64,000 bases of DNA from Pedobacter changchengzhani (GCF_004354365.1 NZ_SJCY01000003.1:248001-312000); one strand, 5' to 3'. Positions 41,475 through 50,749 are shown, numbered from the stretch's first letter. The notes: generated from the letters alone by a model not told the origin. Numbers and translations: made by a program.

Positions 41475-43391
41475 CTAGCTTTCCACCTCCACACCTTCTT
41501 CATACATGCTATCAATAACATCTATATATTTCTTTTCTACAATACGTCGCTTAACTTTCATCGTTGGCGTAATTTCTCCTTCATCAATATTAAAAGGGTT
41601 ACGCTTAATCTTAAAGTTTTTAATACGTTCAAACTTCGCCAATTCGTTAGATATTTTTTTAATATCCTTTTCTATCCAATCTATTATTTCTTGATCTTCA
41701 ATAAAAGGGTTAGGTTCATCAAAAAACGCAGATTTTAACTTGAATGTTTCTTCTAAAGTTTCTCTATTTGGAATGATAATCGCCGTAATAAACTCACGTT
41801 TATCGCCGATTAAGAAAAGCTGATCAATTTTAGGGCTTTTTAAATAAATATTTTCTACAGGTGTAGGGTAAATATTCTTGCCATAAGCATTAACAATCAT
41901 GTTTTTTAAACGGTCGGTAATTTGCAGGTTACCTTTGTAAAAGCGACCAATATCGCCAGTATGAAACCACATGTCTCGATCGATGGCTTCGGCAGTTTCT
42001 GCGGGTTTATTAAAATATCCTTTCATTACACAATGGCCGCGCACAATCACTTCACCTTCTTCACATTCAAATTCTTCGTTAAAAGTTTGGTGAGTTTGAA
42101 TGTTAGTAATCTCTTTCGTCTCTACATCTTGTATGCCAACTTCAATACCCGGAATTATTCTCCCCACGGTGCCATAAACTTGGCGGTGGTATTCTGTAAC
42201 CGACATTACTGGAGAAGTCTCTGTTAAACCAAAACCTTCTAAAATCTTAATTCCTAAGTCACCAAAAAATTCGCCAACATTTTTAGGCAAGGCGGCACCG
42301 CCCGAAATCATGAATTTTAGCCTACCGCCAGTTTTTTCTTTTATTTTGCTGAAAACTAATTTTTCGGCAATTGCTTTTTTAGCTGATAAAATTAAACCTG
42401 GTTTGTCGCCAGCTTCGTTGGCAAGGCGATATTTATTTCCTGTATCTAAAGCCCATAAAAATATTTTTGCTTTTGTTCCACCTGCGGCGGTTCCAGATTT
42501 TATTGCCTTATCATGAATTCGTTCCAGTAATCGTGGTACACAACTCATTACGGTCGGCCTAACCTCGCCCATGTTTTTCGCCAATAATTCTAAACTTTGC
42601 GCAAAAGCAATTTTACAGCCTTGGGCACAACAAACATGATAGGTTGCAGTACGTTCAAAAACATGAGAGAGTGGTAAGAACGATAAAAAAGTCTCCGTTT
42701 TATCAATTACGGGAATTTGCTCTAAGCAAACCTCTACATTTTTAACAAAGTTGTGGTGCGTAAGCATTACGCCTTTTGGGGTTCCTGTAGTGCCCGAAGT
42801 GTAAATTAACGAAGAAACATCATGAGGTTCTATTAAATTTCGGCATTGCTCAATAGCTGCTTTTTCTGCTGCTGTTACTTGGTGTTTTAAAGCTAAAATA
42901 TCAGAAAAAGCAATCACTTCAATATGAACATCCTCCGGGATTACCACTTTTTCAAAATCTTTAAAGGTGGGTATAATATATTTAAGTTCTCTACAATTGG
43001 CTGCAACCTTTAGCACCTTGCGATAAAGAAAATTATTGCCAATCATAATGGCTTTAATGCCCGAATCGTTAATAATATAGGCAACTTCTTGTTCTGATAG
43101 CGTTGGGTAAATGGAAACATTTATGGCGCCAATTTGCTGAATTCCTTGGTCGTAATAAACATATTCAGGACAGTTTTCGATCATTAAACCCAAACGCTCT
43201 CCCTTTTTTATGCCTTTTTCTAAAAAATAAGCAGAAACCGCATCTGCTCTTTTTAAAGTATCCTGATAAGAAATCTCTACCCATTCTGCACCTTGTTTGT
43301 GGATTATGAATGTTTCTTCGGGTTTGTGGATGTTTTTTACAACGTTCCTCAATAGGCTCGGGACAGTAGAAAATTCGTTAATTAATGACAT
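41475..43391 (-). CDS. Long-chain fatty acid--CoA ligase (AMP-binding)
   Basis: A 638-residue adenylate-forming enzyme. The P-loop motif SLIYTSGTTGTPKGVMLTH, the A5-type EGFGLTETSPVMS, and the C-terminal WFHTGDIGRFYKG and NAYGKNIYPTPVENI are in order, as in FadD15-like/FAA1-type long-chain acyl-CoA synthetases. It activates fatty acids with ATP and CoA. The ATG at 43391 is preferred to one ten codons upstream. It may work with the MaoC protein downstream. Confidence 0.92.
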   Translation of the reverse strand: MSLINEFSTVPSLLRNVVKNIHKPEETFIIHKQGAEWVEISYQDTLKRADAVSAYFLEKGIKKGERLGLMIENCPEYVYYDQGIQQIGAINVSIYPTLSEQEVAYIINDSGIKAIMIGNNFLYRKVLKVAANCRELKYIIPTFKDFEKVVIPEDVHIEVIAFSDILALKHQVTAAEKAAIEQCRNLIEPHDVSSLIYTSGTTGTPKGVMLTHHNFVKNVEVCLEQIPVIDKTETFLSFLPLSHVFERTATYHVCCAQGCKIAFAQSLELLAKNMGEVRPTVMSCVPRLLERIHDKAIKSGTAAGGTKAKIFLWALDTGNKYRLANEAGDKPGLILSAKKAIAEKLVFSKIKEKTGGRLKFMISGGAALPKNVGEFFGDLGIKILEGFGLTETSPVMSVTEYHRQVYGTVGRIIPGIEVGIQDVETKEITNIQTHQTFNEEFECEEGEVIVRGHCVMKGYFNKPAETAEAIDRDMWFHTGDIGRFYKGNLQITDRLKNMIVNAYGKNIYPTPVENIYLKSPKIDQLFLIGDKREFITAIIIPNRETLEETFKLKSAFFDEPNPFIEDQEIIDWIEKDIKKISNELAKFERIKNFKIKRNPFNIDEGEITPTMKVKRRIVEKKYIDVIDSMYEEGVEVES

Positions 43392-43762
43392 ACTTATATC
43401 TGATTGGTTACTGATTAACAATTATAATGCTTTTTGTTTAAATTTTATAGAAGTAGTTTTCGAGTTAAGAAATACATTTTTGATTGGAAATAGTATGATT
43501 TAATTCTTTCATCACAATTATACTGTATAAAGTACTAAAAGATAGATAATCTGTTGTAACAAAAATAGTTGGAAAACGCCAAAATCTCAATACAATAGAA
43601 GTTACTAACCACGTTTAAACATACAGTTTAAAAGTACAACCAACTTACGCAGGCTATTAAATCTTATCTATCCATTGGTAAAGGCGATTAATTAGAATAA
43701 AGTAAATAGTTTTTTGGGCGATGGAAAGGAATGTTTAATTTGCACCCTCAATTATTAGATAT
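43392..43762. other. Gene-free divergent gap
   Basis: 371 nt between the acyl-CoA ligase and DUF808 genes, which point away from each other. It should hold both promoters; the best candidate on the plus strand is a TTAATTTG near 43,735 (one mismatch to TAnnTTTG). No open frame, repeat or hairpin stands out. Confidence 0.4.
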
Positions 43763-44668
43763 ATGGCTTCAGGGTTTTTCGCGATTTTAGATGATATAGG
43801 TGCTTTAATGGATGATGTTGCAGTGACGGCGAAACTAGCAACCAAACAAACCGCAGGAATTTTGGGCGATGACCTTGCAGTAAATGCCGAAAAGGCAACT
43901 GGATTTTTATCAAGCAGAGAAATACCTGTTTTAATGAAAATTATGAAAGGCTCTTTCTTTAATAAATTAATTATTGTTCCTGCAATATTTGTACTTCAAT
44001 GGTTATATCCGCCTGCAATTACAATTATTTTGATTTTGGGTGGTTTGTATTTGGCATACGAAGGCGTAGAAAAAATAATAGAATTTTTGTTTCATCGAGT
44101 TAAAAAAGATGAAAAAGTAATTGGTGAAGCTGATCAAATTATCGAAGAAAAAAAAGAAACGGAAAAAGCGAAAGTAAAATCTGCAATTACTACCGATTTT
44201 ATTTTATCTCTCGAGATTGTAATTATTGCTCTTGCTTCTGCAAAAGAGGGTTTCAAAACGCTAAAATCTCAATTCAATCCCCTTTTTGTAGAAATAGTTA
44301 CGGTTTCCATTGTTTCTATCATAGCAACTATCGGGGTTTATGGAATTGTAGCTGTGATTGTGAGAATGGACGATGTAGGTTTTAAACTTATTAAAAAATC
44401 GAAATCAGAAAAAGGCTTTTTAATAACCTTAGGTAATTTTTTGGTAAACGCACTACCAATTGTTATTAATATTTTGGCAGTGGTAGGGACGGTTGCCTTA
44501 CTATTGGTTGCAGGCGGTATTTTTGTGCATAATATAGATTTCATACATCATCTTTTTCCACGCTTAAATACAATAGTTAAAGAATTGGTAATGAGTCTTA
44601 TTGCAGGATTGTTGGTTTTTGTAATTGTGTTTTTTGGTAAAAAGTTGGTTTACGTACTCAAAGCTTAA
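43763..44668 (+). CDS. DUF808 family membrane protein (YedI-like)
   Basis: A 301-residue inner-membrane protein matching DUF808: MASGFFAILDDIGALMDDVA at the start, VTAKLATKQTAGILGDDLAVNAEKA in part, then PAIFVLQWLYPPAITIILILGGLYLAYEG in part. Around six transmembrane segments follow. The family is widespread and uncharacterised. It stands alone, divergent from the acyl-CoA ligase gene and convergent with the next gene. Confidence 0.92.
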   Translation: MASGFFAILDDIGALMDDVAVTAKLATKQTAGILGDDLAVNAEKATGFLSSREIPVLMKIMKGSFFNKLIIVPAIFVLQWLYPPAITIILILGGLYLAYEGVEKIIEFLFHRVKKDEKVIGEADQIIEEKKETEKAKVKSAITTDFILSLEIVIIALASAKEGFKTLKSQFNPLFVEIVTVSIVSIIATIGVYGIVAVIVRMDDVGFKLIKKSKSEKGFLITLGNFLVNALPIVINILAVVGTVALLLVAGGIFVHNIDFIHHLFPRLNTIVKELVMSLIAGLLVFVIVFFGKKLVYVLKA

Positions 44669-44723
44669 TTTTTATCCGTTATTTAACTTTCAGAATTGAT
44701 ATTGACCGATTAGGAAATATAAT

Positions 44724-45395
44724 TTAGTACGATTCTCCCACACCTTTTAAATGCTGTTGATAAGATAATTTTTCCCAATCCTCTCTCTGTAGGATTTTAA
44801 AGTCGGTATTTGATGTTGCATTCATTTCTGTGATATTATACCTAATCGGGTGAAGTATTTCCCAATCATACAGTTTATTGTAGCCATTAATAAATGCGCC
44901 GACAAATCTTTTTGCAAAGGTGTTTTTTTGAGCATTTGAAAAAAGATTAACAGATTTCTCATCTTTTATGGTGCCAATTCTAACTAAAAAAGATGTGTAA
45001 GGTTTGCCGTCAATTACATCAGTTTTAACCCAAACTTGCCAAGTATCATACGTTTTCGGAAAATCAAGTACTTCCGCCACGGGCGATATCATTACAGAAA
45101 TAGAGGTTTTGTGCAGGTACATTTGCAAAGCAGATTTTTTGCGATTATTAACTGTATTTTGCTGATGTTGATGTAACAGTTTTACAAAATTTGGCTGTTT
45201 TAATAGAAAATTTCTAACGGTTTCTACTTTCGAAATAGGAGGAGCAACGTTAATTAAGCCATAAAAAATTAAACTAATGGCATTCGAAAAGAAAGCGAAT
45301 AAAAGTATAGAAATTACAATAAAACCCGACTTTATTTTATTTAATTTGATAAAATTAGCCAGTCTTTTGCCAAATGTCGCGTTAGCTTGTTTCAA
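44724..45395 (-). CDS. Unknown membrane-anchored protein, 223 residues
   Basis: One membrane segment at residues ~23-47 (IKSGFIVISILLFAFFSNAISLIFYG in part), a basic cytoplasmic start (FGKRLANFIKLNKIK) and a soluble periplasmic remainder with no family I recognise. Residues around YDTWQVWVKTDVIDGKPYTSFLVRI look like beta strands. It is convergent with the DUF808 gene (55-nt gap). Confidence 0.6.
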   Translation of the reverse strand: MKQANATFGKRLANFIKLNKIKSGFIVISILLFAFFSNAISLIFYGLINVAPPISKVETVRNFLLKQPNFVKLLHQHQQNTVNNRKKSALQMYLHKTSISVMISPVAEVLDFPKTYDTWQVWVKTDVIDGKPYTSFLVRIGTIKDEKSVNLFSNAQKNTFAKRFVGAFINGYNKLYDWEILHPIRYNITEMNATSNTDFKILQREDWEKLSYQQHLKGVGESY

Positions 45396-45560
45396 AATTT
45401 TAACGGTGTTAATGGAGATGGAAAGCTGAAAAAAATCATAACAAAAGCATTATATAAAAATAATTTTGCAAGATAGGATATTACTAAATAACCTAATTAC
45501 GGTTTTCCGTGGTTAAGTATTTTATTTGACAGTAATGGATTTTTAAAAAAAATGGGTAAC

Positions 45561-45589
45561 AAAAAAAAGGCATCCCATTGAGATGCCTT
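45561..45589 (-). terminator. Intrinsic terminator of the isc operon
   Basis: Stem AAGGCATC / GATGCCTT (45567-45574, 45582-45589); on the minus strand it is followed by eight T. It lies 23 nt beyond the iscA stop. Confidence 0.85.
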
Positions 45590-45611
45590 CAATTAAAATA
45601 AGTTATTAAAC

Positions 45612-45938
45612 TTAGACCGAAAAACTTTCGCCACAACCACAACTGCGACTGGCATTTGGGTTAATAAAGTTGAATCCTTTTCCATTTAATCCGTCGCTAA
45701 AATCTAATTCCGTACCAGCTAGGTAAAGAAATGATTTCATATCTAAAGCAATCTTAATACCTCTATCTTCGAAAAACTGATCGCCTTTTTGTTCTTCGTT
45801 ATCAAAATCTAAATTATAAGACAAGCCCGAACAGCCACCACCTTTTACCGAAACGCGTAAGAAGTAGTCAGAACCCATTTCCGAGTCCTGCATTAAGTGA
45901 TCTATTTTTGTTTTTGCTTTATCTGTTATAGTGATCAT
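45612..45938 (-). CDS. iscA: A-type Fe-S carrier IscA (HesB family)
   Basis: A 108-residue protein with the three ligand cysteines of A-type carriers: KGGGCSGLSY and the C-terminal SRSCGCGESF (CxC). It takes Fe-S clusters or iron to target enzymes. The ATG at 45938 gives the family start MITITDKAK; an upstream in-frame ATG would add residues encoded by the (ATTTGAG)n repeat and is rejected. It follows iscU and precedes a terminator. Confidence 0.94.
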   Translation of the reverse strand: MITITDKAKTKIDHLMQDSEMGSDYFLRVSVKGGGCSGLSYNLDFDNEEQKGDQFFEDRGIKIALDMKSFLYLAGTELDFSDGLNGKGFNFINPNASRSCGCGESFSV

Positions 45939-45948
45939 TTTAATAAGA

Positions 45949-45981
45949 TTTGAGATTTGAGATTTGAGATTTGAGACTTGA
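45949..45981. repeat. Heptamer tandem repeat between iscU and iscA
   Basis: Four to five units of GATTTGA in a row just upstream of the iscA ATG, followed by a degenerate ACTCATATCT-type repeat up to 46,020. It occupies the place where the iscA ribosome-binding region should be. Confidence 0.85.
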
Positions 45982-46023
45982 TGAGTAAAACTCATATCTC
46001 ATATCTAATAACTCATATCTAAT

Positions 46024-46437
46024 TTAGTGGTGCGATTTCTCCATTGCAATTGCCTCTAAACCATTTTTAACGCGATAATCGTTAATGGCCGATTTAATTG
46101 CATCTTCTGCCAAAACAGAACAGTGGATTTTTACTGGAGGTAAAGCCAATTCTTCAACAATATCCATGTTGCCAATTGTTAAAGCTTCATCAATTGTTTT
46201 TCCTTTTAGCCATTCTGTTGCTAATGATGAAGAAGCGATAGCAGAACCACAACCAAATGTTTTAAATTTAGCATCAGTGATCACATTATCTGCGCCAACT
46301 TCAATTTGCAAACGCATAACATCACCACATTCTGGTGCGCCAACTAAACCGGTACCAACATTTTTATCTGCTTTATCTAATGTACCTACGTTACGTGGGT
46401 TATTATAATGATCGATTACTTTTTCTGAATATGCCAT
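46024..46437 (-). CDS. iscU: Fe-S cluster scaffold IscU
   Basis: A 137-residue scaffold protein. The three ligand cysteines are in GAPECGDVM, FGCGSAIASSS and IHCSVLAEDAIK; LPPVKIHC is the chaperone-binding LPPVK loop used by HscA. Clusters are built here from sulfur supplied by IscS. Start MAYSEKVIDHYNNPRNVG is standard. It lies between iscS and iscA, each gap filled by a short tandem repeat. Confidence 0.96.
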   Translation of the reverse strand: MAYSEKVIDHYNNPRNVGTLDKADKNVGTGLVGAPECGDVMRLQIEVGADNVITDAKFKTFGCGSAIASSSLATEWLKGKTIDEALTIGNMDIVEELALPPVKIHCSVLAEDAIKSAINDYRVKNGLEAIAMEKSHH

Positions 46438-46488
46438 TTGTTTATGTTATTTAGCCTTCTGCGAAGGTGATTCTATTTATTAATTATC

Positions 46489-46531
46489 AGTTGCGGGTTG
46501 CGGGTTGCCAGTTGCGGGTTGTCGGTTACGT
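46489..46531. repeat. GTTGCGG heptamer repeat between iscS and iscU
   Basis: Units of GTTGCGG, GTTGCCA and GTTGTCG follow each other in the 201-nt iscS-iscU gap, ending in a degenerate GTTACGTGTTATAGG. No terminator is visible, so the isc genes are probably still one operon. Confidence 0.75.
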
Positions 46532-46638
46532 GTTATAGGTTTTCAATTGTCAAGTTCTAATCGGGTATTTTCAACGTTGTGCCTAAAGCATCCCGCCCCA
46601 TAACTTTTAACTTACAACGCATTAATTTGCTTCGCAAA

Positions 46639-47850
46639 TTAATGCTCCGCCCACTCAATTTTACTTAAGTCAATTCCTTCTTTAAACATTTCCCAAAGTG
46701 GAGAAAGTTCTCTAAGGTGCAATACTGCTTTCTCTGTAATTGCAATCGCTTGGTCTATGTCTTCATCAGTTGTAAAACGACCTAAACCGTAGCGAATTGA
46801 AGAGTGTGCCAATTCATCCGATAAGCCTAAACTTTTTAATACATACGATGGTTCCAACGAAGCCGAAGTACAAGCAGATCCTGAAGATACTGCTAAATCG
46901 CTCATGGCCATCATTAAACCTTCACCCTCTACATATTTAAAAGAGATATTTGCTACGTGTGGTAAACGGTGTTGTGTACTACCATTAACATAACTCTCTT
47001 CCATTTTGTTTAAAGTCGTTTCTAAACGATCGCGCAAAGCGGATAAACGTTTCGATTCGCTTTCCATCTCTAAACGACAAAGTTCGCAAGCTTTACCTAA
47101 GCCAACAATACCTGGTACGTTTAATGTTCCAGAACGCATACCGCGTTCGTGGCCACCACCATCCATTTGTGAAGTAACCTTAACCCTTGGGTTTTTTCTA
47201 CGTACATAAAGTGCACCAACTCCTTTCGGTCCGTACATTTTATGAGCTGTAAAAGCCATTAAATCAATACCATCAGCAATAACATCAACAGGTATTTTAC
47301 CAACTGCTTGCGTTGCATCAGTCATAAATAAAGCACCATGTTTGTGCGCAATCGCAGCAATTTCTTTAACGGGTTGTATTACACCAATTTCGTTATTGCC
47401 ATACATAATCGACACTAAAATTGTTTCTGGTGTCATTGCAGCTTCTAACTCGCCTAAATCAATTAAACCATCTTCTTTAACACCAAGATAAGTTACTCTG
47501 GCACCATTTTTTTCTAGGTGTTTACAAGTATCTAAAACTGCTTTGTGCTCGGTAATCGCTGTAATAATGTGATTGCCTTTTTCTTTGTACATTTCAAAAA
47601 CGCCTTTTATGCCCAAGTTATCGGCTTCAGTTGCGCCCGAAGTAAAAATAATTTCTTTTTCAGTACAGCCGATCAGTTTGGCTACTTGCTCACGAGCATA
47701 ATCAACACCTTCTTCTGCAACCCAGCCAAAAGCGTGGTTACGACTTGCAGCATTTCCAAATTTTTCAGTAAAGTAAGGTAGCATTGCCTCTAAAACTCTT
47801 GGATCAAGAGGAGTAGTAGCGTTATTATCTAAATATATCGGCTGTTTCAT
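46639..47850 (-). CDS. iscS: Cysteine desulfurase IscS
   Basis: A 403-residue PLP enzyme that takes sulfur from cysteine for IscU. The PLP lysine is in [15 protein letters not shown], and the persulfide cysteine (about residue 327) is in [14 protein letters not shown], the IscS rather than the SufS loop. The ATG at 47850 gives [16 protein letters not shown]; an upstream in-frame start would add 19 residues across the promoter. TTG-N17-TATCTTTG lies 22-50 nt upstream. No iscR gene precedes it. Confidence 0.96.
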   Translation of the reverse strand: MKQPIYLDNNATTPLDPRVLEAMLPYFTEKFGNAASRNHAFGWVAEEGVDYAREQVAKLIGCTEKEIIFTSGATEADNLGIKGVFEMYKEKGNHIITAITEHKAVLDTCKHLEKNGARVTYLGVKEDGLIDLGELEAAMTPETILVSIMYGNNEIGVIQPVKEIAAIAHKHGALFMTDATQAVGKIPVDVIADGIDLMAFTAHKMYGPKGVGALYVRRKNPRVKVTSQMDGGGHERGMRSGTLNVPGIVGLGKACELCRLEMESESKRLSALRDRLETTLNKMEESYVNGSTQHRLPHVANISFKYVEGEGLMMAMSDLAVSSGSACTSASLEPSYVLKSLGLSDELAHSSIRYGLGRFTTDEDIDQAIAITEKAVLHLRELSPLWEMFKEGIDLSKIEWAEH

Positions 47851-47872
47851 TTCAGTTCTTTTATTTGTAGCA

Positions 47873-47900
47873 CAAAGATACAAAAAATCTTTCCTAACAA
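47873..47900 (-). promoter_or_regulatory. Predicted promoter of the isc operon
   Basis: On the minus strand TTG (47898-47900) and TATCTTTG (47873-47880) are 17 nt apart, fitting the Bacteroidota consensus, with a leader of about 18 nt before the iscS ATG. Confidence 0.6.
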
Positions 47901-47968
47901 TTATCATTTATAGCTATGAGGTTATAGATAAAACCTGCATTTTTACATTTAACCAACCTTTTAAAACG

Positions 47969-48376
47969 ATGAATAAGATAGAGCATATCGGTATTGCGGT
48001 AAAAAGCCTCAGCAAAGCCGTTTCAATATATGAACAATTGCTAAATACCTCATGCTATAAAACTGAAACTGTTGTTTCCGAGCAAGTAAATACTGCATTT
48101 TTAAAAGCTGGAGATAATAAAGTAGAACTTTTAGAAGCTGCCTCAGAAGATAGTGCCATTGCTAAGTTTTTAGAAAAGAAAGGGGAGGGCATTCATCACA
48201 TTGCGTTTGCAGTAGATGATATTTTAGAAGAAATGGAACGTTTAAAAGCAAATGGTTTTGTGCTTTTGAATGATGTACCGAAAAAAGGTGCAGATAACAA
48301 AATGGTGTGTTTTGTTCATCCAAAAAGTACTAATGGCGTGTTGATAGAGATTTGTCAGGAGATTAAGTGGATTTAG
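47969..48376 (+). CDS. mce: Methylmalonyl-CoA epimerase
   Basis: A 135-residue VOC-fold protein. IEHIGIAVKSLSKAVSIYEQLL in part, FLKAGDNKVELLE, KFLEKKGEGIHHIAFAVDDI and FVHPKSTNGVLIEIC hold the metal ligands (His, Gln/Glu, His, Glu) of methylmalonyl-CoA epimerase. It interconverts (R)- and (S)-methylmalonyl-CoA in propionate metabolism. It is divergent from iscS. A repeat-rich gap follows. Confidence 0.94.
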   Translation: MNKIEHIGIAVKSLSKAVSIYEQLLNTSCYKTETVVSEQVNTAFLKAGDNKVELLEAASEDSAIAKFLEKKGEGIHHIAFAVDDILEEMERLKANGFVLLNDVPKKGADNKMVCFVHPKSTNGVLIEICQEIKWI

Positions 48377-48385
48377 GTGTTTAGT

Positions 48386-48456
48386 AGGAAAAGCGGAAAA
48401 ACGGAAAAGTCCGAGGTCGGAAAGTCGGGAAAGTCCGAGGTCGGAAGACCGAAGTT
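48386..48456. repeat. Degenerate purine-rich tandem repeat after mce
   Basis: Units of the type CGGAAAAGTCCGAGGT are repeated with changes (GCGGAAAAACGGAAAAGTCC, then GTCGGAAAGTCGGGAAAGTCC, then GAGGTCGGAAGACC). This is the first part of the 365-nt gene-free gap 48377-48741, which also holds palindrome copy C and a GCCCCTTTGGGG core. Confidence 0.65.
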
Positions 48457-48479
48457 TGGGGTAAAGATTAAGGAACAAG

Positions 48480-48500
48480 CCTGCCTGCCGGACAGGCAGG
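48480..48500. repeat. Short dispersed palindrome, copy C, inside another repeat
   Basis: CCTGCCTGCCGG followed by ACAGGCAGG, the exact reverse complement of copy A at 13754-13774. It is flanked by ATTAAGGAACAAG on the left and GAGCAAGGCACAAAGAC on the right; the same flanks occur without the palindrome at 499-527. A GCCCCTTTGGGG core as in 532-647 follows at about 48,559. Confidence 0.85.
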
Positions 48501-48741
48501 GAGCAAGGCACAAAGACAAAACGCTTAGTTTAGCGAATTTCTATTTCGAGCGTAAAAGCCCCTTTGGGGTTATATATATATGATTTGTAAATGAGTGTTC
48601 AGTAATTCTTAGGTTTGGTTCGGTCCCGCTTTTTGGTACAAGCTTTGCGAAAAGCAAAGGCTTTCCCCGTCAATCGGGTTTATGAATTGAGTTTGTCAAA
48701 ATAGCAAAATGAAAATATTTTAAAAATTTATTAATTAATCC

Positions 48742-49029
48742 ATGAAAGAAACTACTTCTTTAATTAAAATCATTACCAAAGATTTTGATATTCCCGAGCA
48801 ACTTTCTGAGGAGCAACTTCGGCAAAAAATGGTTGATGCATTTGGGTATTTGGTCGATCAGGATTTTCCGAAATTAATTCAAATTTTGTACCGGGCAGAT
48901 GTGGATCAATACAAATTGAAAGAATTGCTAGAAAATGTTGAAGGAAAAAGTACTGCAGAAGTAATTGCTGATGCTTACATCTCCCGACAGAAGGCAAAAG
49001 TAGAAACATGGAACAAATACAGTACCTAA
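48742..49029 (+). CDS. Uncharacterised helical protein, 95 residues
   Basis: A small, soluble, all-helical protein (LSEEQLRQKMVDAFGYLVDQ, LIQILYRADVDQYKLKELLE, VIADAYISRQKAKVETW). I do not recognise a named family, but the composition and clean helices look like a real conserved Bacteroidota protein. It is preceded by the repeat-rich gap and followed by a convergent amidase gene. Confidence 0.7.
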   Translation: MKETTSLIKIITKDFDIPEQLSEEQLRQKMVDAFGYLVDQDFPKLIQILYRADVDQYKLKELLENVEGKSTAEVIADAYISRQKAKVETWNKYST

Positions 49030-49129
49030 ATAAGCAATGGTATTAAACAATCATGATTAAAAAAATAAATTATAGATAAAGTAAAGTTTTTGCTTAAAAC
49101 TGCTTTTACAACTTGTTAATATATTGCTA

Positions 49130-50749
49130 TTAAACCCCCGAAGAAAAGTTGCTGTTCTTTAAAAATTTAGGTGCTTTTCGGTGTTTAGTGGCTTGCTCAA
49201 AAGCGTAGCCAAATGCCAAAACAACTGGTTCTTGGTAAGCCCCTGCGAAAATTGATAAACCCACCGGAAGTTCGAATAATCTACCCATGGGTACCGTAAT
49301 GTGTGGGTAACCTGCCATAGCTGCTGGTGAAGCAAAATAAAAATCATCACCATAATCGCCGTTAAAAAGATCAATTAGCGAAGGGATACCGTAACTAGTG
49401 CCTACAACTGCATCTAATTTATTTTTCTCCATCAAATTGCTAATTATGTTTTTAGCAGAATTAATTTTGGCTAAATTTGCTTTATAAGTTGGGCTACTTA
49501 AATCGGTTTCCTTATTGCTAGCCTCTAATATTTCTTGTTTAAAATAGGGCATCGCAATAGCTTCGTTCTCTTTATTAAACGCAATAACATCGGTTAAAGT
49601 TTTTACTTTCGCGTTTGCCTTGGCCAAGTAAGCATTTACACCAGCTTTAAATTCTGGTTGTAAAACACTGGCTCTGCCAATTGCTTCCATATCTTTTAGT
49701 AACTCTATTTCAATAATCTCTGCTCCTAATTCTTTTAATTTTTCAATGGCTGATTTATACAATGCTACTACGCCTTCGTGTCCGTTTAAAAAAGATTTCT
49801 CTATGCCCAATCTTTTCCCCTTTAAAGCATCAGTCTTCAAAAACTGCGTATAATCACTATAAGTTTTGCCTTCACTAGTTTTGGTAATGGCGTCATCACG
49901 ATCAACGCCAGTTAATGCGCCCAATAAAATTGCTGTATCGGTTACAGTGCGACACATTGTGCCAGCAGTATCTTGTGTGGTAGAAATTGGAATAATCCCG
50001 CTGCGGCTCCATAAACCAACGGTGGGCTTAAAGCCTACAACGCCGCAGTACGAAGCGGGAGCAATAATAGAACCATTAGTTTCGGTACCAATGGCAATTG
50101 CACATAAATTTGCAGAAACCGCTGCGCCCGAACCCGAACTCGAACCACTCGGACTTCGATCTAAAATATAAGGATTTTTTGTTTGTCCACCTCGGCTACT
50201 CCAGCCACTACATGACCGGTTGGAACGGAAATTCGCCCACTCGCTTAAGTTGGTTTTTCCTAAAAGTACCGCGCCAGCTTCTCTAAGTTTTGTTACAATA
50301 AAAGCATCAGCCGATGCAACATTACCTTCTAAAGCCAAAGAACCCGCAGTAGTTTGCATTTTATCTCCGGTGTTAATGTTGTCTTTTATCAAAATAGGAA
50401 TTCCATGTAATGGCCCCCTATTGTTACCTCGTTTACGTTCCTCATCCATTTTTACTGCTATGGCCAATGCATCTGGATTAAGTTCGATAATTGCGTTTAA
50501 TTTTGGTCCATTTTTATCTATTTGGGCTATACGCCTTAAATACATTTCTGTTAATGTTTTTGAAGAAATTTTTCCGTTTTGCATTTTTGCTTGAAGCTCA
50601 TCTACTGTAATTTCATTTAATTCGAAATCAGCAATAAAATCTACCTCATCGTTTTTTATTAATGATAACGGCATTGCTATTGCCGAAAAGCTAATAGTTG
50701 ACAGTGCACTTACGGTTGCAGTATTTTTTAGAAAGTTTCTTCTGTTCAT
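49130..50749 (-). CDS. Amidase-signature enzyme with Tat-type signal peptide
   Basis: A 539-residue member of the amidase signature family. The Ser-cisSer-Lys triad is visible: Lys in ILIKDNINTGD, the Gly/Ser-rich SPSGSSSGSGAAVSANLCAI, and the nucleophile region GTETNGSIIAPAS. The N-terminus MNRRNFLKNTATVSAL has the twin-arginine motif RRNFLK and a hydrophobic stretch, so the enzyme is probably exported folded by Tat. The substrate is unknown: GatA is excluded by the signal peptide and lack of gatB/gatC. Confidence 0.9.
   Translation of the reverse strand: MNRRNFLKNTATVSALSTISFSAIAMPLSLIKNDEVDFIADFELNEITVDELQAKMQNGKISSKTLTEMYLRRIAQIDKNGPKLNAIIELNPDALAIAVKMDEERKRGNNRGPLHGIPILIKDNINTGDKMQTTAGSLALEGNVASADAFIVTKLREAGAVLLGKTNLSEWANFRSNRSCSGWSSRGGQTKNPYILDRSPSGSSSGSGAAVSANLCAIAIGTETNGSIIAPASYCGVVGFKPTVGLWSRSGIIPISTTQDTAGTMCRTVTDTAILLGALTGVDRDDAITKTSEGKTYSDYTQFLKTDALKGKRLGIEKSFLNGHEGVVALYKSAIEKLKELGAEIIEIELLKDMEAIGRASVLQPEFKAGVNAYLAKANAKVKTLTDVIAFNKENEAIAMPYFKQEILEASNKETDLSSPTYKANLAKINSAKNIISNLMEKNKLDAVVGTSYGIPSLIDLFNGDYGDDFYFASPAAMAGYPHITVPMGRLFELPVGLSIFAGAYQEPVVLAFGYAFEQATKHRKAPKFLKNSNFSSGV

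Noticed and set aside
48242..48511. Minus-strand frame of 89 codons over the mce 3' end
   Set aside because: Antisense to mce and to the GA-rich repeat, with a palindrome-derived LPVRQAG peptide; not a gene.
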